DNA from: Strigamia acuminata | Taxonomy: Eukaryota; Arthropoda; Chilopoda; Geophilomorpha; Linotaeniidae | NCBI GenBank assembly: GCA_949358305.1 | Contig: CASHSZ010000089.1 | Location: 1-26,866 of the forward strand | Direction of reading: 5' to 3' | Length of the DNA stretch: 26,866 bases | Part shown: piece by piece, positions 1 to 8,240 of the stretch | How positions within the stretch are numbered: the stretch's first letter is position 1 | Layout of the letters: each line of letters begins with the position of its first letter | Position numbers and translations under genes: made by a program | Notes under the pieces: generated by a model | Database searches by the model: none | What the model was told of the DNA's origin: nothing | What the model saw: only the letters and a program-made list of their open reading frames with translations

Positions 1-158
1 AGATCGGGGCGGACCGTCTCGTATAGTACCGGGCGCGCCTCCCCAACTGACCGGTCGATGGTTATATAGTTTAAAATTTCCTCGACCGAGTAAACGGTCG
101 ATGCTTCAGCGTCCGGTCGATGATGTGGCATTTGTGCGCGTTCATCCCGTGTCTCTCA

Positions 159-178
159 GACTGGCCTTCGGGCCGGTC
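159..178 (+). other. UUCG stem-loop followed by (AAAT)n, copy 1
   Basis: GACTGGCC, loop TTCG, GGCCGGTC: an 8-bp stem (one G-T wobble) with a UUCG tetraloop, followed directly by a tract of about 40 bases of AAAT repeats. The same hairpin-plus-tract arrangement recurs at 752, 1371, 5430, 6450 and 9568 (tract degenerate in the last two). A terminal stem-loop followed by a short tandem tail is known for the 3' ends of L2/CR1-type LINEs and SINEs that borrow them; membership in that group is inference. Confidence 0.75.
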
Positions 179-179
179 A

Positions 180-182
180 AAA

Positions 183-221
<39 letters not shown>

Positions 222-222
222 A
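180..222. repeat. (AAAT)n microsatellite
   Basis: About ten uninterrupted tetranucleotide units directly after the UUCG hairpin. The longest of the REP tails in the window. Confidence 0.95.
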
Positions 223-236
223 TTGGCCGTAAAATT

Positions 237-310
237 GGGGCAACTGGGGTCGCTGAGCGGCGGCGGTGGCGGCAGCAACGACAGCCCCGACGACTCGCCC
301 CGAAAATAAG
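237..310 (+). other. GGGGC...GCCCC stem-loop with AAAATAAG tail, copy 1
   Basis: GGGGC at 237-241 pairs with GCCCC at 284-288; an expanded GC-rich interior separates them, and 'gaaaataag' follows. This is the tract-bearing subtype of the hairpin described at 21011. Confidence 0.55.
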
Positions 311-751
311 TTTCCGCGTCGGCATCCGTTCGTTCGTTCGTTCGTTTAAACGTGCGCGCGGTCGCGTGCATCCTACTCGTGTCTGACGTGGCGATCGGTA
401 CGGAGTAAAAAAAAATCACCCGAAAAAGGAAAGACGATTAAAATTTTAATTCTCCGGTCGTGGCACCGACTTTGCGGTCCGTGCTTTAACCGATAATTAG
501 GTTATCTTCGTCGTAATTCGTTGGAATAAAAATTTTATAGAAAATGAGCCGTTTCGTATTTTATTTTCATCTTCCGGGGGTCTCGCGCCGTCGTTGTGGA
601 CGGGAGTCTTCCCGAACACGTTCGATGGGTTTTGCCAACACTTTCAGATCGAACTCGGGACTCGGGCCCGCCGCTCGGTCGAGCGGCGCACAGTACCCGC
701 CGAGCGGCGCGGTATCCGATATAAAAACACCCTTGCTTCGCCACGGTCTCA

Positions 752-802
752 GACTGGCCTTCGGGCCGGTCAAAATAATAAATAAATAAATAAATAAATA
801 AG
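752..802 (+). other. UUCG stem-loop plus (AAAT)n, copy 2
   Basis: The 20-nt hairpin at 752-771 is identical to the one at 159, followed by about six AAAT units. It lies about 593 bp downstream of copy 1. Confidence 0.75.
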
Positions 803-1370
803 TCCGAAAATGGAACGTATCCGTCCCGACGAATAGATGCGGTTGGGGTCGTTGAGCGACGGCGGCGGCAGCGGCAGCCTTGACGACTCGCCCCGAAAAT
901 AAGTTTCCGCGTCGGCATCCGTTCGTTCGTTCGTTCGTTTATACGTGCGCGCGGTCGCGTGCATCCTACTCGTGTCTGACGTGGCGATCGGTACGGAGTA
1001 AAAAATATCACCCGAAAAAGAAAGACGATTAAATTTTTAATTCTCCGGTCGTGGCACCGACTCTGCGGTTCGTACTTTAACCGTTAATTAGATTATCTTC
1101 GTCGTAATTTACCGGGAAAAAAAATTTGTAGGGAATCCGTTGTTTTGTATTTTATTGTCATCTTCCGGGGGTCTCGCGCCGTCCCAGTCGATGGGAGTCT
1201 TTCTCAACACGTTCGATGGGTTTTGCCAACACTTTCAGATCGCCAGCGGAACTCGGGCCCGCCGCTCGGTCGAGCGGCTCAGTACCCGCCGGGCGGCGTG
1301 GTAGCCGGGTTCTCGCTTCCAGTGGCTGTAGGCGTCCTTCTTGAACGCCTTCCTCGCTCTCTCGGTCTCA

Positions 1371-1424
1371 GACTGGCCTTCGGGCCGGTCAAAATAATAA
1401 ATAAATGAAGAAACAAATAAATCG
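1371..1424 (+). other. UUCG stem-loop plus degenerate AAAT tract, copy 3
   Basis: The hairpin at 1371-1390 is identical to copies 1 and 2. The tail AATAATAAATAAATGAAG has drifted. The second hairpin of this unit is at 1456-1498. Confidence 0.75.
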
Positions 1425-1559
1425 GAAATAGAACGCGCCCGTCCCGACGAGAATAGGGGCAAATGGTGTCGTTGAGCGGCGACGGCGGCGGCAACCCCGA
1501 CGACTCGTCCCAAAAATAAGCTCCCACATCGACACTCATCCGTTAGTCTAAACCTCTTG

Positions 1560-2035
1560 ACGTGCATTCTACTCGCGTCCGACAGATTCGGTTCGTTGTG
1601 GGCATAGAAAACATCCGCACACCGATACGGCATGTTTCGACGTCGATGCGCGACCGCGAAGCCGAGTCCCCGGCGACGTACATACTCGCACAAGCGCGTT
1701 CGCGCGCGCGATATTGCGTGTGATGCGATGCCGATGAGCTCGACACGGTCTTTCGACGCGGGCGTCGATAATAATGTCCGTCAACGTGGATAAATGCCCG
1801 CAGAGTGCTTTGTGTTTATGGCAACGCACCGGGACGCAATTAACCAACCACTTACGAAAATTCAAAACATAATTGTTTAACAAAAGGAAACTCGTATAAT
1901 GTTGAAACGATAAAGAAAACGCAAAATTTAGATTCAAATTCAGATTCGAATTGGGTAAGATTAGGTCAGGTTAGACCCACAAACTCTGGGGGAGCGACAC
2001 GAAAATGAAAAGGGCGCACCTATCGCTTATAGATG
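1560..2035 (+). repeat. REP downstream module (GTCAACGTGGATAA block)
   Basis: This module also occurs at 5610-6095, 8750-9225 and 17560-17860, with weaker copies at 21480-21700 and 23100-23200. Shared words are 'cgtcaacgtggata', 'atggcaacgcacc', 'ggaaactc', 'taatgttgaaacgataaag' and 'aggtcaggtta'. It follows the second hairpin and precedes the next REP start, so the full unit is about 1-1.2 kb. No coding content was found. Confidence 0.75.
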
Positions 2036-2475
2036 TCTGGCGATCGACAATGGGTGGACGATTAAAGTTTAAATTTCGGATCGTGGTATCGGTTTCGCGG
2101 TTCGTATTCCAATAGTTAATCACATTATCTTTGTACCAAACGACCGATACAAAAGTTTTGTAAAATATCCGCCGTTTTATATTTTAATTTCACCTTCCAG
2201 TTGCCACGCGCTGTCGTAGTTGGTGCGAATCTCCATCAACGCATTCGACGGGCTTCGAGAGTGATTCCAGTAATCCAGACCAATCCTGGCCCTCGCGGAA
2301 ATCCGGAGGGTTTTGGTTTTCCGCGATTGTTTTACTCACTTCTGTGGTTTTTCTACTGTATGAGTTAATAGATGTTCTTTTGAACGTCTCTCTCTGTACA
2401 GAATACGGGGCAGCTGGCGCCGACAAGCACCGGCAGCCCCAAACAATTTGTTCAAAAATAAGCTTCTGCAAGATG
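2036..2475 (+). repeat. REP copy without the UUCG/(AAAT)n segment
   Basis: It starts with 'gacgattaaagtttaaattt', includes 'ttaatcacattatctt' and 'gcattcgacgggcttcg', and ends in the canonical stem-loop at 2407-2440 and 'caaaaataag'. The sequence between the start module and the stem-loop differs from the UUCG subtype, so two subfamilies share their ends. Confidence 0.7.
2407..2461 (+). other. GGGGC stem-loop with AAAATAAG tail
   Basis: Outer stem GGGGC/GCCCC, then an A-A mismatch, then inner stem GCTGGCGC against GCACCGGC with one mismatch, then a CAATTTGTTC linker and AAAATAAG. The arms and the tail are conserved with the other copies. Confidence 0.7.
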
Positions 2476-2529
2476 TTTCGTAAAAAAACCCGACGGGATT
2501 CCCATTTTTAACATTATGGTGTTTTTTTT

Positions 2530-2815
2530 TTTTATTGCCACCAAAGCGCGCTACCACCGCAAATTTTCCCGCGTTTGCCATGTACGCGCCGAAAACCACA
2601 GGCAATGAACTTTTCCACAAACTGAAAAACAAAATATATGGGTAAGCGCACATGGGCGAATAAAACAAGATTAGCCCAGTTTCGGAATTTATTGGGTCGA
2701 CGTTTTGTATTCACGCGTGACGGGGGCACCACATGTGGAAAACGCGCGAATCACGCGCGTCTACGCACATTGGAAACTTAGTATTAACGTTCGTTTCGAG
2801 TTAAATAAAAACGAC
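2530..2815 (+). repeat. REP 5' module fragment
   Basis: 'gaaaaacaaaatatatggg', 'acaagattagcccagtttcg' and 'gaatttattgggtcga' match 14985-15075 at moderate identity. 'cgagttaaataaaa' near 2799 matches the block at 6098, 15231, 17097 and 22330. The fragment stops there; what follows to 3050 is the zinc-finger gene's upstream region. Confidence 0.6.
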
Positions 2816-3054
2816 GACCGTGACGAGGACCACAAAGACGGCGATAGCAGGATTCGTCGGAACAACGAGGATTGCCAACGAGAGAGACCCGTTCATTCGC
2901 CAACGCTCCATAGTTCAAACTTAAATCGTTCTCGGACTGCCACCAGATGTCACATCAGCCGCTCACGACATACACACACTTTGGTTCGGCAGCTTATATC
3001 AAACGCGCGCGTTTCATCTTCCGTCTGATCCTCACTACCACCTCGTGTTCGTTG
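2816..3054 (+). promoter_or_regulatory. Upstream region and 5'-UTR exon of the zinc-finger gene
   Basis: The non-coding exon is inferred to end at 3054 because a strong donor GTAAGTAAG follows. A TATATC element (…TTGGTTCGGCAGCTTATATC, about 2979-2998) resembles TTGGTTCATTCGCTATATC upstream of the thymidine kinase first-exon donor. The exact transcription start is unknown. Confidence 0.4.
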
Positions 3055-3117
3055 GTAAGTAAGTTTGATGCTTTGTGTGATTTCTCGGTCAATGGACCAC
3101 GCCCACGACCACAATCA

Positions 3118-3118
<1 letters not shown>

Positions 3119-3169
<51 letters not shown>
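3119..3169 (+). repeat. (CT)n in the 5'-UTR intron
   Basis: About 25 uninterrupted CT dinucleotides shortly before the acceptor 'ttactttcag' (AG at 3182-3183). In the transcript they form the polypyrimidine tract of the 129-nt intron 3055-3183. Confidence 0.95.
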
Positions 3170-3171
<2 letters not shown>

Positions 3172-3213
3172 ATTTACTTTCAGTTGTTTACTCGTCTCAC
3201 AAACAAAAGGAAA

Positions 3214-3762
3214 ATGGCGGAAGCACCACAAGAGGAGGGTGGCGGCAGGTCATACTCCTGCGCTCTATGCGATGATAAACACCCCGATAGTAAGAAACGG
3301 TTATTTATTTACTTATTATTTTATATCTTTTGTTCTATATCTTTTATTTATTTTATATACATAAATATTTTTTAATTTTATTTTAATTTTTTTCTTCTTC
3401 TTCTTCTCCCCCGCCCCATGTGCCTCAGGACCGAACGGATTCTTCTGCGTCGACGTCTTTCGCCATCAGCGACAGCGACACAACATCCACAAGGACGTGA
3501 AAAATTTCTCGCGCGAGCTCGTCTGTCTGGCATCGGTGAGTGTCCGATTATCCTCTTCACTCACACACTAGTTAACTAATTCGTATTTTTATTTTTTCCC
3601 CTTTCTTCTTAGGCGTTGAAACGAGTGCACCGACTCAACGGGCGACGCTGTCCGTTTTGTGCGGCGACGCCCTCTCCCGGGGATCTCGTCACTCATTGGG
3701 CGGAGGCACACGATTACCAAGCGCCCGCCGGAAACGATGGAGGTGGCGTCAATGGACATTAG
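3214..3762 (+). CDS. Small spliced C2H2/treble-cleft-like zinc protein (110 aa)
   Basis: Three coding exons: 3214-3289 (phase 1), 3429-3535, 3613-3762. Donors are GTAAGA and GTGAGT; acceptors are 'gcctcag' and 'ttcttag'. The joined frame is open to TAG. An extra 5'-UTR intron (3055-3183) ends 30 nt before the ATG. The 110-residue product has C16-x2-C19 near the N terminus, a Cys/His-containing basic middle (C32, H38, H43, H46, C58) and a C-terminal C74-x2-C77-x11-H89-x4-H94 that fits a C2H2 zinc finger. One or two Zn ions are therefore likely; a nucleic-acid or protein-binding role is inference. I do not recognise the family. AATAAA lies at 3882. The gene converges on the minus-strand gene ending at 3966. 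Confidence 0.7.
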
Positions 3763-3881
3763 TTTTTATTTAATTTTATTTTTTCCCCATAATTTGCACT
3801 GTCCAACTCTTCTTCATTTGCTTTTATTTGTTCTTTACTTTTTATTATTTATCTATTTATTTAATTTTTTTTTTTTTTTTT

Positions 3882-3887
3882 AATAAA
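3882..3887 (+). terminator. Poly(A) signal of the zinc-finger gene
   Basis: AATAAA about 120 nt after the stop, preceded by a T-rich stretch. The convergent gene's signal is about 80 nt away. Confidence 0.6.
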
Positions 3888-3961
3888 AAAGAAAACAAAC
3901 AAAAAAAAATCCACATTAATCATTGTTATTGTTATCATTATTACAAATACACGGTCAATTT

Positions 3962-3967
3962 TTTATT
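3962..3967 (-). terminator. AATAAA overlapping the stop codon
   Basis: On the minus strand the stop TAA is 3968-3966 and AATAAA is 3967-3962, so the two share two bases. If this signal is used, the 3' UTR is only about 15-30 nt. Confidence 0.5.
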
Positions 3968-4247
3968 ATCCCGCGTCTTCTTTGCCAGCCTCTCGATTCT
4001 CTTTCTGAGACTCGTCGCCGTCTCCTTCGTCTTTTTCTGATGTGACTCTTACCACACCCACATGGACTAACGCGCTCACCACTGAATGCGACAAAAGAAC
4101 GTCTCCATCTGGAAGCATCTCGACTCTCATGGGGACGTTTCTGTTGCCTTCATTCTTTCGTTCCTCCTCCTTCGTCGCTCTTTGGACTATAAGATCCACC
4201 GTCTTCAACCTGCCCGTCGGCGCACGCGGGATGGAAGCGGCGGACGA
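3966..4247 (-). CDS. Terminal exon of a small gene with an acidic tail (93 codons, 5' end unresolved)
   Basis: The acceptor 'ctttccttttccag' ends just above 4247 and the frame is open in phase 0 to TAA at 3966-3968. The 93 residues begin SSAASIPRAPTGRLK, have a mid segment with alternating hydrophobics (VEMLPDGDVLL, HVGVVRVT), and end in an acidic/polar tail (EKDEGDGDESQKENREAG). No known domain was seen. The upstream exon is uncertain: a frame starting with ATG near 4380 reaches a weak phase-0 donor GTTGAG at about 4322 and would add about 20 residues. The stop codon overlaps the AATAAA signal. Its exon layout (a short first exon, phase-0 intron, then an exon starting with Ser) resembles the genes at 13760 and 19208, but the sequences are not clearly related. 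Confidence 0.5.
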   Translation of the reverse strand, partial: SSAASIPRAPTGRLKTVDLIVQRATKEEERKNEGNRNVPMRVEMLPDGDVLLSHSVVSALVHVGVVRVTSEKDEGDGDESQKENREAGKEDAG

Positions 4248-4389
4248 CTGGAAAAGGAAAGAAAACAAATAAAAAAATAAAAAATAAACGAAAAAATGAA
4301 CAAATAGTGAGAATCTCAACGTGATACCCCTTTTTTTCAGATTTCACTTCCATTTGTCCAATTTTCATTACGAAGTACATTACATTACG

Positions 4390-4875
4390 TTTCGGTCACG
4401 GCTTCCGTCAGATGGCGCTCTGGTTTACTTAAATTTTGCCGTAAATTGCTTTTTTCGCCTTTGTAACTATATTTGATCCAAAAACTAATGACGCCATCGT
4501 TTTCAGCGCCAAATTACACGTAGGAAACCTCATTTAATCATTAAAATTGTTCAGTTTTAAAAATCAGTCTTTTTCAAATTTCCCACCAAATTTGCCACGC
4601 GGTTGCCGACTTCGGTGGATCGTAACGGTACTTTTTCTTGACCAAATTGAAAAATAAAAGATACAGGCAGGTGCAGATTTGGATTTCCAGTCGAATGAGA
4701 CTGATTTCAAAATTTATAAACCTCATTTCGAGATAGAAAACAATATTTTTCAGTTTGCGACGAAGATTTCTGCCTCCATTATAGCTTACGGGATCCGCCG
4801 AGTGGCGCTGTTTTCCATTACATTTCGCCGTAATTTAGCATTTTCTTCTTTTTAACTATATTTAATGCCAATTTC
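4390..4875. repeat. Diverged repeat pair in a gene-free stretch
   Basis: The block at 4395-4480 ('gatggcgct', 'ttttgccgtaaattgc', 'aactatatttgat') is repeated with divergence at 4783-4870 ('gagtggcgct', 'tttcgccgtaatttagc', 'aactatatttaat'). No coding exons were found between 4390 and 4990. Confidence 0.5.
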
Positions 4876-5009
4876 ATATTTATAATTGGAAAATAGACCA
4901 AAAACTGCACCAGAAAAGTCTACTTTCCAATCGTCCGATTAATTTTTTAATTCATTTTTTTGGGATATTACACAAACCGGAAGTACCGGAAGTAGAAACA
5001 TTACATACA

Positions 5010-5021
5010 GGTCACGTGACC
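5010..5021. promoter_or_regulatory. 12-bp palindrome GGTCACGTGACC (E-box core)
   Basis: A perfect palindrome with a CACGTG core. Related copies sit at the same place in other REP units: GGCCACGTGACC at 15187 and GGTCACGTGAAC at 22291, each within about 100 nt upstream of the GAGTT(A/G)AATAAAAG or 'gaattaattttg' block. It could be a bHLH-type site or part of a promoter; function is inference. Confidence 0.45.
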
Positions 5022-5057
5022 GGACGTCGAAGACGGACAGACAGAGCCGTTTCATTA

Positions 5058-5091
5058 TTAGACTTTCTAAACACAAGGTTTAGAAGTCTAA
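5058..5091. other. Inverted repeat TTAGACTT...AAGTCTAA
   Basis: TTAGACTTTCTAAAC, spacer ACAAG, then GTTTAGAAGTCTAA: a 14-bp stem with one extra T. It sits immediately before a REP start block ('aaaaaatagaaatgcattt') and is absent from the other copies. Confidence 0.6.
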
Positions 5092-5429
5092 AAAATAGAA
5101 ATGCATTTCCCGATCGTAGAATTAATTTTGTGCCACGTGCTCCAATCATTAATTAAATTATCTTCGCCGCAACTCACTGCCATAAAAGTTTTATAGAAAA
5201 CCAATCGTTTCATATTTTATTTCCATCTCCCGGTGGTCTGGCGCCGTCATAGTCGACGGAAGTCTCTCCGAACACGTTCAACGGGCTTCACGAACGCTTT
5301 CAGATCGAATGCGGAACTCGGGCCCGCCGCTTGGTCGAGCGGCGCAGTACCCGCCGAGCGGCGTGGTAGCCGGGTTCTCGCGTATGGCGATAGGGGGTCC
5401 TTTCTAAACAAACACCTCTCTCGGTCTCA

Positions 5430-5449
5430 GACTGGCCTTCGGGTCGGTC
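5430..5449 (+). other. UUCG stem-loop, copy 4
   Basis: GACTGGCC, TTCG, GGTCGGTC. A C-to-T change turns one G-C pair into G-T and keeps the stem. Confidence 0.75.
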
Positions 5450-6089
5450 AAAATAATAAATAAATGAATCGGAAATAGAACGCACCCGTTCTCGCTCGGT
5501 CTACCGGCGAATGGGAGCAGTTGGGGCCGTTGAGCGGCGACGACAGCAGCCCTAACGACTCGTCCCGAAAATAAGTTTCCGCACCGACATCCGTTCACTT
5601 ATTTAAACCCCATGACGCGCGCGTGGTTGCCTGCATTTTTCGGCTCGTTTCGACACGTTTCGACGTCGACGCGCGACCGTGAGCAAAGTCCTCAGCAACA
5701 TATGGACATGAGTGTGTCTTTGCTCGCGATCTACGCGTTTGAGCGCGTTACGACGCGCGATAATGCACGTGATGCGATGGGGGTGAGCGCGACACGGGCT
5801 TTTGGCGCGGGCGTCGGTAATGATGTCCGTCAACGTGGATGAATGTCCGCGAAGTGTTTGGTGTTTATGGCAACGCACCAGGACGCAATTAACAACCAAC
5901 AAGAATTAAAAATATAACTGTTTAACAAAAAGAAACTCCTATAATGTTGAAACAATAAAGAAAACGCAAAATTCAGATTCAAATTTAGATTTGAATTAGG
6001 TCAGATTAGGCCAGGTTGTAGATCCACAGACTCTCGAGACGACAACAAGAAAATAAAAAGGATGCGTTTATCGTTTGTAGGTAGAATCT

Positions 6090-6690
6090 CGCGCCGAGTT
6101 AAATAAAAGTCTTTAAAAAATAGAAATCGATTTCCCGGTCGTAGAATTAATTTTGTGTCATGTGATCCAGTCATTAATTAGATTTTCGTGGTAGATGTTG
6201 CGTGAAACAAGATCGTGAACGTCTCAATTGGTTTACGATTTAAATTTCATCTCGCAATACACGCTGCACCAACGTAGTCGACGCGAGTTTATATCACTGC
6301 ACTCGATGGGTTTTGTGAGCATTTTTAGACCAATCGATCGTACAGCTTGTTTGCTAGTTTCCTTTCGAGGTCAGCGGTTAACTCTTTGCATTCTATGATG
6401 CTGTTGGTTCCAACGGCGATACGCGTCTCCCGCCTGCCTCTCGGTCTCAGACTGGCCTTCGGGCCGGTCAAAAAAAAAGAAAAAAATTAATAAATAGATA
6501 AATAAGTCGGGAACAAAACGCATCCATCCCGACGAATAGTGACAGTTGGGCTCGTTGAGCGGTGGCGAAGGCGGCGGCAACCCCGACGACTCGTCCCAAA
6601 AATAAGCTCCCACATCGACACTCATCCGTTCGCGTGTGCACGTGTGTGTCTGTGTGTGGCATTTTACAACGGAGTGGCATCGACGTGTCC
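6090..6690 (+). repeat. REP copy, UUCG subtype, 3'-truncated
   Basis: It begins with 'gccgagttaaataaaagtc' and 'tcattaattagattttcg', has the UUCG hairpin at 6450-6469, an A-rich tract, and the second hairpin region with 'ccccgacgactcgtccc' and 'aaaaataag' (6577-6604). It ends near 6690 without the downstream module. Confidence 0.7.
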
Positions 6691-6890
6691 ATTGGTTGAC
6701 TCGAGTTCCAACCGTCCCCAACGCCTCGTAAAAATCGACACCGATTTTATGACTTTGAACGACTTTATCGCTAACATTTCCATCTGATTCCCCGTAACGA
6801 CGTTTTGACCATTGCTCCCCCCACACTCCAATTCAAAATTTAATAAGAAATTGTCAAACTTTTCAAATTCTATGATAAAAGTTGAGTGTT
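6691..6890. other. Gene-free spacer
   Basis: Unique-looking sequence between a truncated REP copy and the 3' end of modular gene A. No splice-bounded coding exon was seen. Confidence 0.4.
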
Positions 6891-6896
6891 TTTATT
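6891..6896 (-). terminator. Poly(A) signal of modular gene A
   Basis: TTTATT on the plus strand (AATAAA on the transcript), about 75 nt after the stop at 6970. Confidence 0.55.
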
Positions 6897-6969
6897 GTTT
6901 ACAAAATAAAAACGAAAAATAAAAAAATAAAATAAAAAAAGATTCAAAATCGACTCGTCACATCGCCGA

Positions 6970-7227
6970 TTACGCGCCTGGTCGTGGGTCACTGAGGAAG
7001 AGATCAAATTGAATAAACTAAATGAACAAACTGATGGACGAGCGGACAAATTGAAACGTTGAACCGAATTAATTACCTCGACGCCGGACGCCCTGGCAAC
7101 GTCGGTTCGGTGGCCGCGAAACGCGCTAGCATCCTGGCGCGCCCGCGGGATTGACTTGAAAAATAGAAAATAAAATAAAATAAATATAAATAAATAAATC
7201 AATTCGAATCAAACCAACCAATCGGTC

Positions 7228-7258
<31 letters not shown>

Positions 7259-7365
7259 GTTGAATCGAATTAACTCACATCGGCATCGGACGTCCCGGTC
7301 CCATCAACTGGGCGCCCGCGAAGCGAAGAAACAGTAAGGAACGTCCGCGAGGATGGCTTAAAAAA

Positions 7366-7396
<31 letters not shown>

Positions 7397-7674
7397 ATGA
7401 ATAAATAAATCAAACGAGACGTTTGACCGGATTACATCGGTTCCGGAGTCGCGCGCTGGAATGGCGCAACCCGCATGATGGGTCGAATGTGACCGGGTTC
7501 GGTCCACTGCCACGATGGCGACTGGGGCGGATCAATTGGCTGACAACTGAATAAACAAAGAAATAAAGAAATGAAGAAACGGATAAACGAACGATCGAAA
7601 CCGGTCGGTCGAATCTCTCACCTTGCATCATCGCCGTCGTTGTTGTGGTCGTTGGTTTTCTCGTTTTTGTTCAT
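6970..7674 (-). CDS. Modular gene A: five-exon protein of 78/111-nt phase-2 modules (113 aa)
   Basis: Coding exons on the minus strand: 7622-7674 (53 nt, starts MNKNEKTNDHNNDGDDA), 7436-7546 (111), 7279-7356 (78), 7077-7154 (78), 6970-6991 (22, ends DPRPGA-stop). Donors are GTGAG, GTAATC, GTGAGT and GTAATT; acceptors are T-rich and end in CAG or AAG. Every junction is phase 2 and the joined frame is open. The two 78-nt exons are similar to each other (HPRGRSLLFLRFAGAQ and QSRGRARMLARFAATE) and both end in a PGRP motif, so they look like an internal exon duplication. The product is Pro/Arg-rich with an acidic/Asn N terminus. No known domain was recognised. An upstream acceptor (gttccag) sits 3 nt before the ATG, and a GTGAGT donor at 7941 suggests a 264-nt 5'-UTR intron. 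Exon 2 uses the first AG after the T-tract; the next AG, 7 nt on, would break the frame. Confidence 0.6.
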
Positions 7675-7941
7675 CGTCTGGAACATAGAAATTAAATTAA
7701 AGTCGAATGCAAAGGAAAATAAAATAACGGCTAAGAAAAAATAAAAAATTGCAAGTCACGAGTCTGTCAAATGAGCGAGCGAGCGGTGCCCGACCGAACC
7801 AATGCAGGCGTTCGTGTTTGCACGCGCGTGTTAATTGATACGTTGTCGAGAGAGGCGTAGAGGTAATCGAGGGTTGTTTTTTTTTTCAATTTGTCGATCG
7901 ATTGACTGATAAATGTGACGGTAGAACGGTCAACTACTCAC

Positions 7942-8110
7942 TTTTTGGAAGATGGAAACACGACGTCGTCTGTCCCGCGCGTGATCACTATCGATGCATA
8001 GAGCGACACCAAGTGACATAATCCGGAAACATGGCGGCTGTCTGTCTCCATCCTCTCGGCACACGGTTCCACGCGGCGGGTATCTCCGTCCACTCGACCA
8101 ATCGTCGTAT
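7942..8110 (-). promoter_or_regulatory. Probable 5'-UTR exon/promoter of modular gene A
   Basis: A GTGAGT donor follows 7942 on the minus strand. Upstream lies a CCGCCATGTTTCCGG element (about 8024-8038), which combines YY1-like GCCAT and ETS-like TTCCGG cores. Similar GCCATTTT cores occur near the 5' ends of the thymidine kinase (10491) and the gene at 19208 (about 20212). The transcription start is not determined. Confidence 0.4.
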
Positions 8111-8240
8111 TCGTTGTTATCCTTTTTCCTTTTTTTTTTCTTTTTTTTTTCTTTCTTTTTTTTTCTTTTTTTCTTTTTTAGGCGAGTAAATAAAACTGAC
8201 TGAAATAAAAATTCCCATCCGTCCACCCATTTCGTTTTGT
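8111..8240. repeat. Low-complexity T/C tract
   Basis: An interrupted poly(T) with scattered C (8120-8180), then ordinary sequence. Predicted Lys-rich or Phe-rich ORFs here are artefacts of the tract. Confidence 0.8.

Larger units (their letters stand above)
1..1560 (+). repeat. REP family, ~3 tandem ~0.6-kb copies
   Basis: The UUCG hairpin recurs at 159, 752 and 1371 and the block around 'gacgattaaa' at 433 and 1024, giving a period of about 590-620 bp. Each unit runs in the same order: a segment with TTAATTCTCCGGTCGTGG, a block ending TTAGATTATCTTCGTCG or close to it, 'tctcgcgccgtc', 'aacacgttcgatgggttttg', a GC-rich hairpin segment, the UUCG hairpin, an (AAAT)n tract, a second GC-rich hairpin and an 'AAAATAAG' tail. 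The first copy is cut by the window edge. No unit has a long ORF; the short frames in it are products of the tract and of GC-rich sequence. No target duplication was resolved, so I cannot tell whether this is a satellite-like array or nested insertions. Confidence 0.8.
4990..6095 (+). repeat. REP copy, UUCG subtype, near full length
   Basis: The order is palindrome (5010), start block with 'ccaatcattaattaaattatc' (5142), 'tctggcgccgtc' (5237), a GC-rich hairpin segment (5320-5375), UUCG hairpin (5430-5449), short AAAT tract, degenerate GGGGC hairpin (~5514-5560), 'cccgaaaataag', then the GTCAACGTGGAT module to about 6095. This is the best single copy for defining the unit. The ORFs in it are short and not shared between copies. 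Confidence 0.75.

Noticed and set aside
177-419. ORFs with tandem Leu-Phe-Ile-Tyr runs over (AAAT)n tracts, here and at 25043-25324
   Set aside because: The repeated residues come from translating the tetranucleotide repeat; there is no start context, domain or splice support.
1235-1693. 152-residue minus ORF in the REP array
   Set aside because: It spans both hairpins and the AAAT tract, is broken in sibling copies, and shows no conserved peptide.
2705-3375. Plus ORFs across the CT repeat
   Set aside because: They read through an intron; the splice-based model gives a cleaner protein.
7930-8226. 98-residue Lys-rich minus ORF
   Set aside because: The Lys run is the T/C tract; the rest overlaps the untranslated exon of modular gene A.
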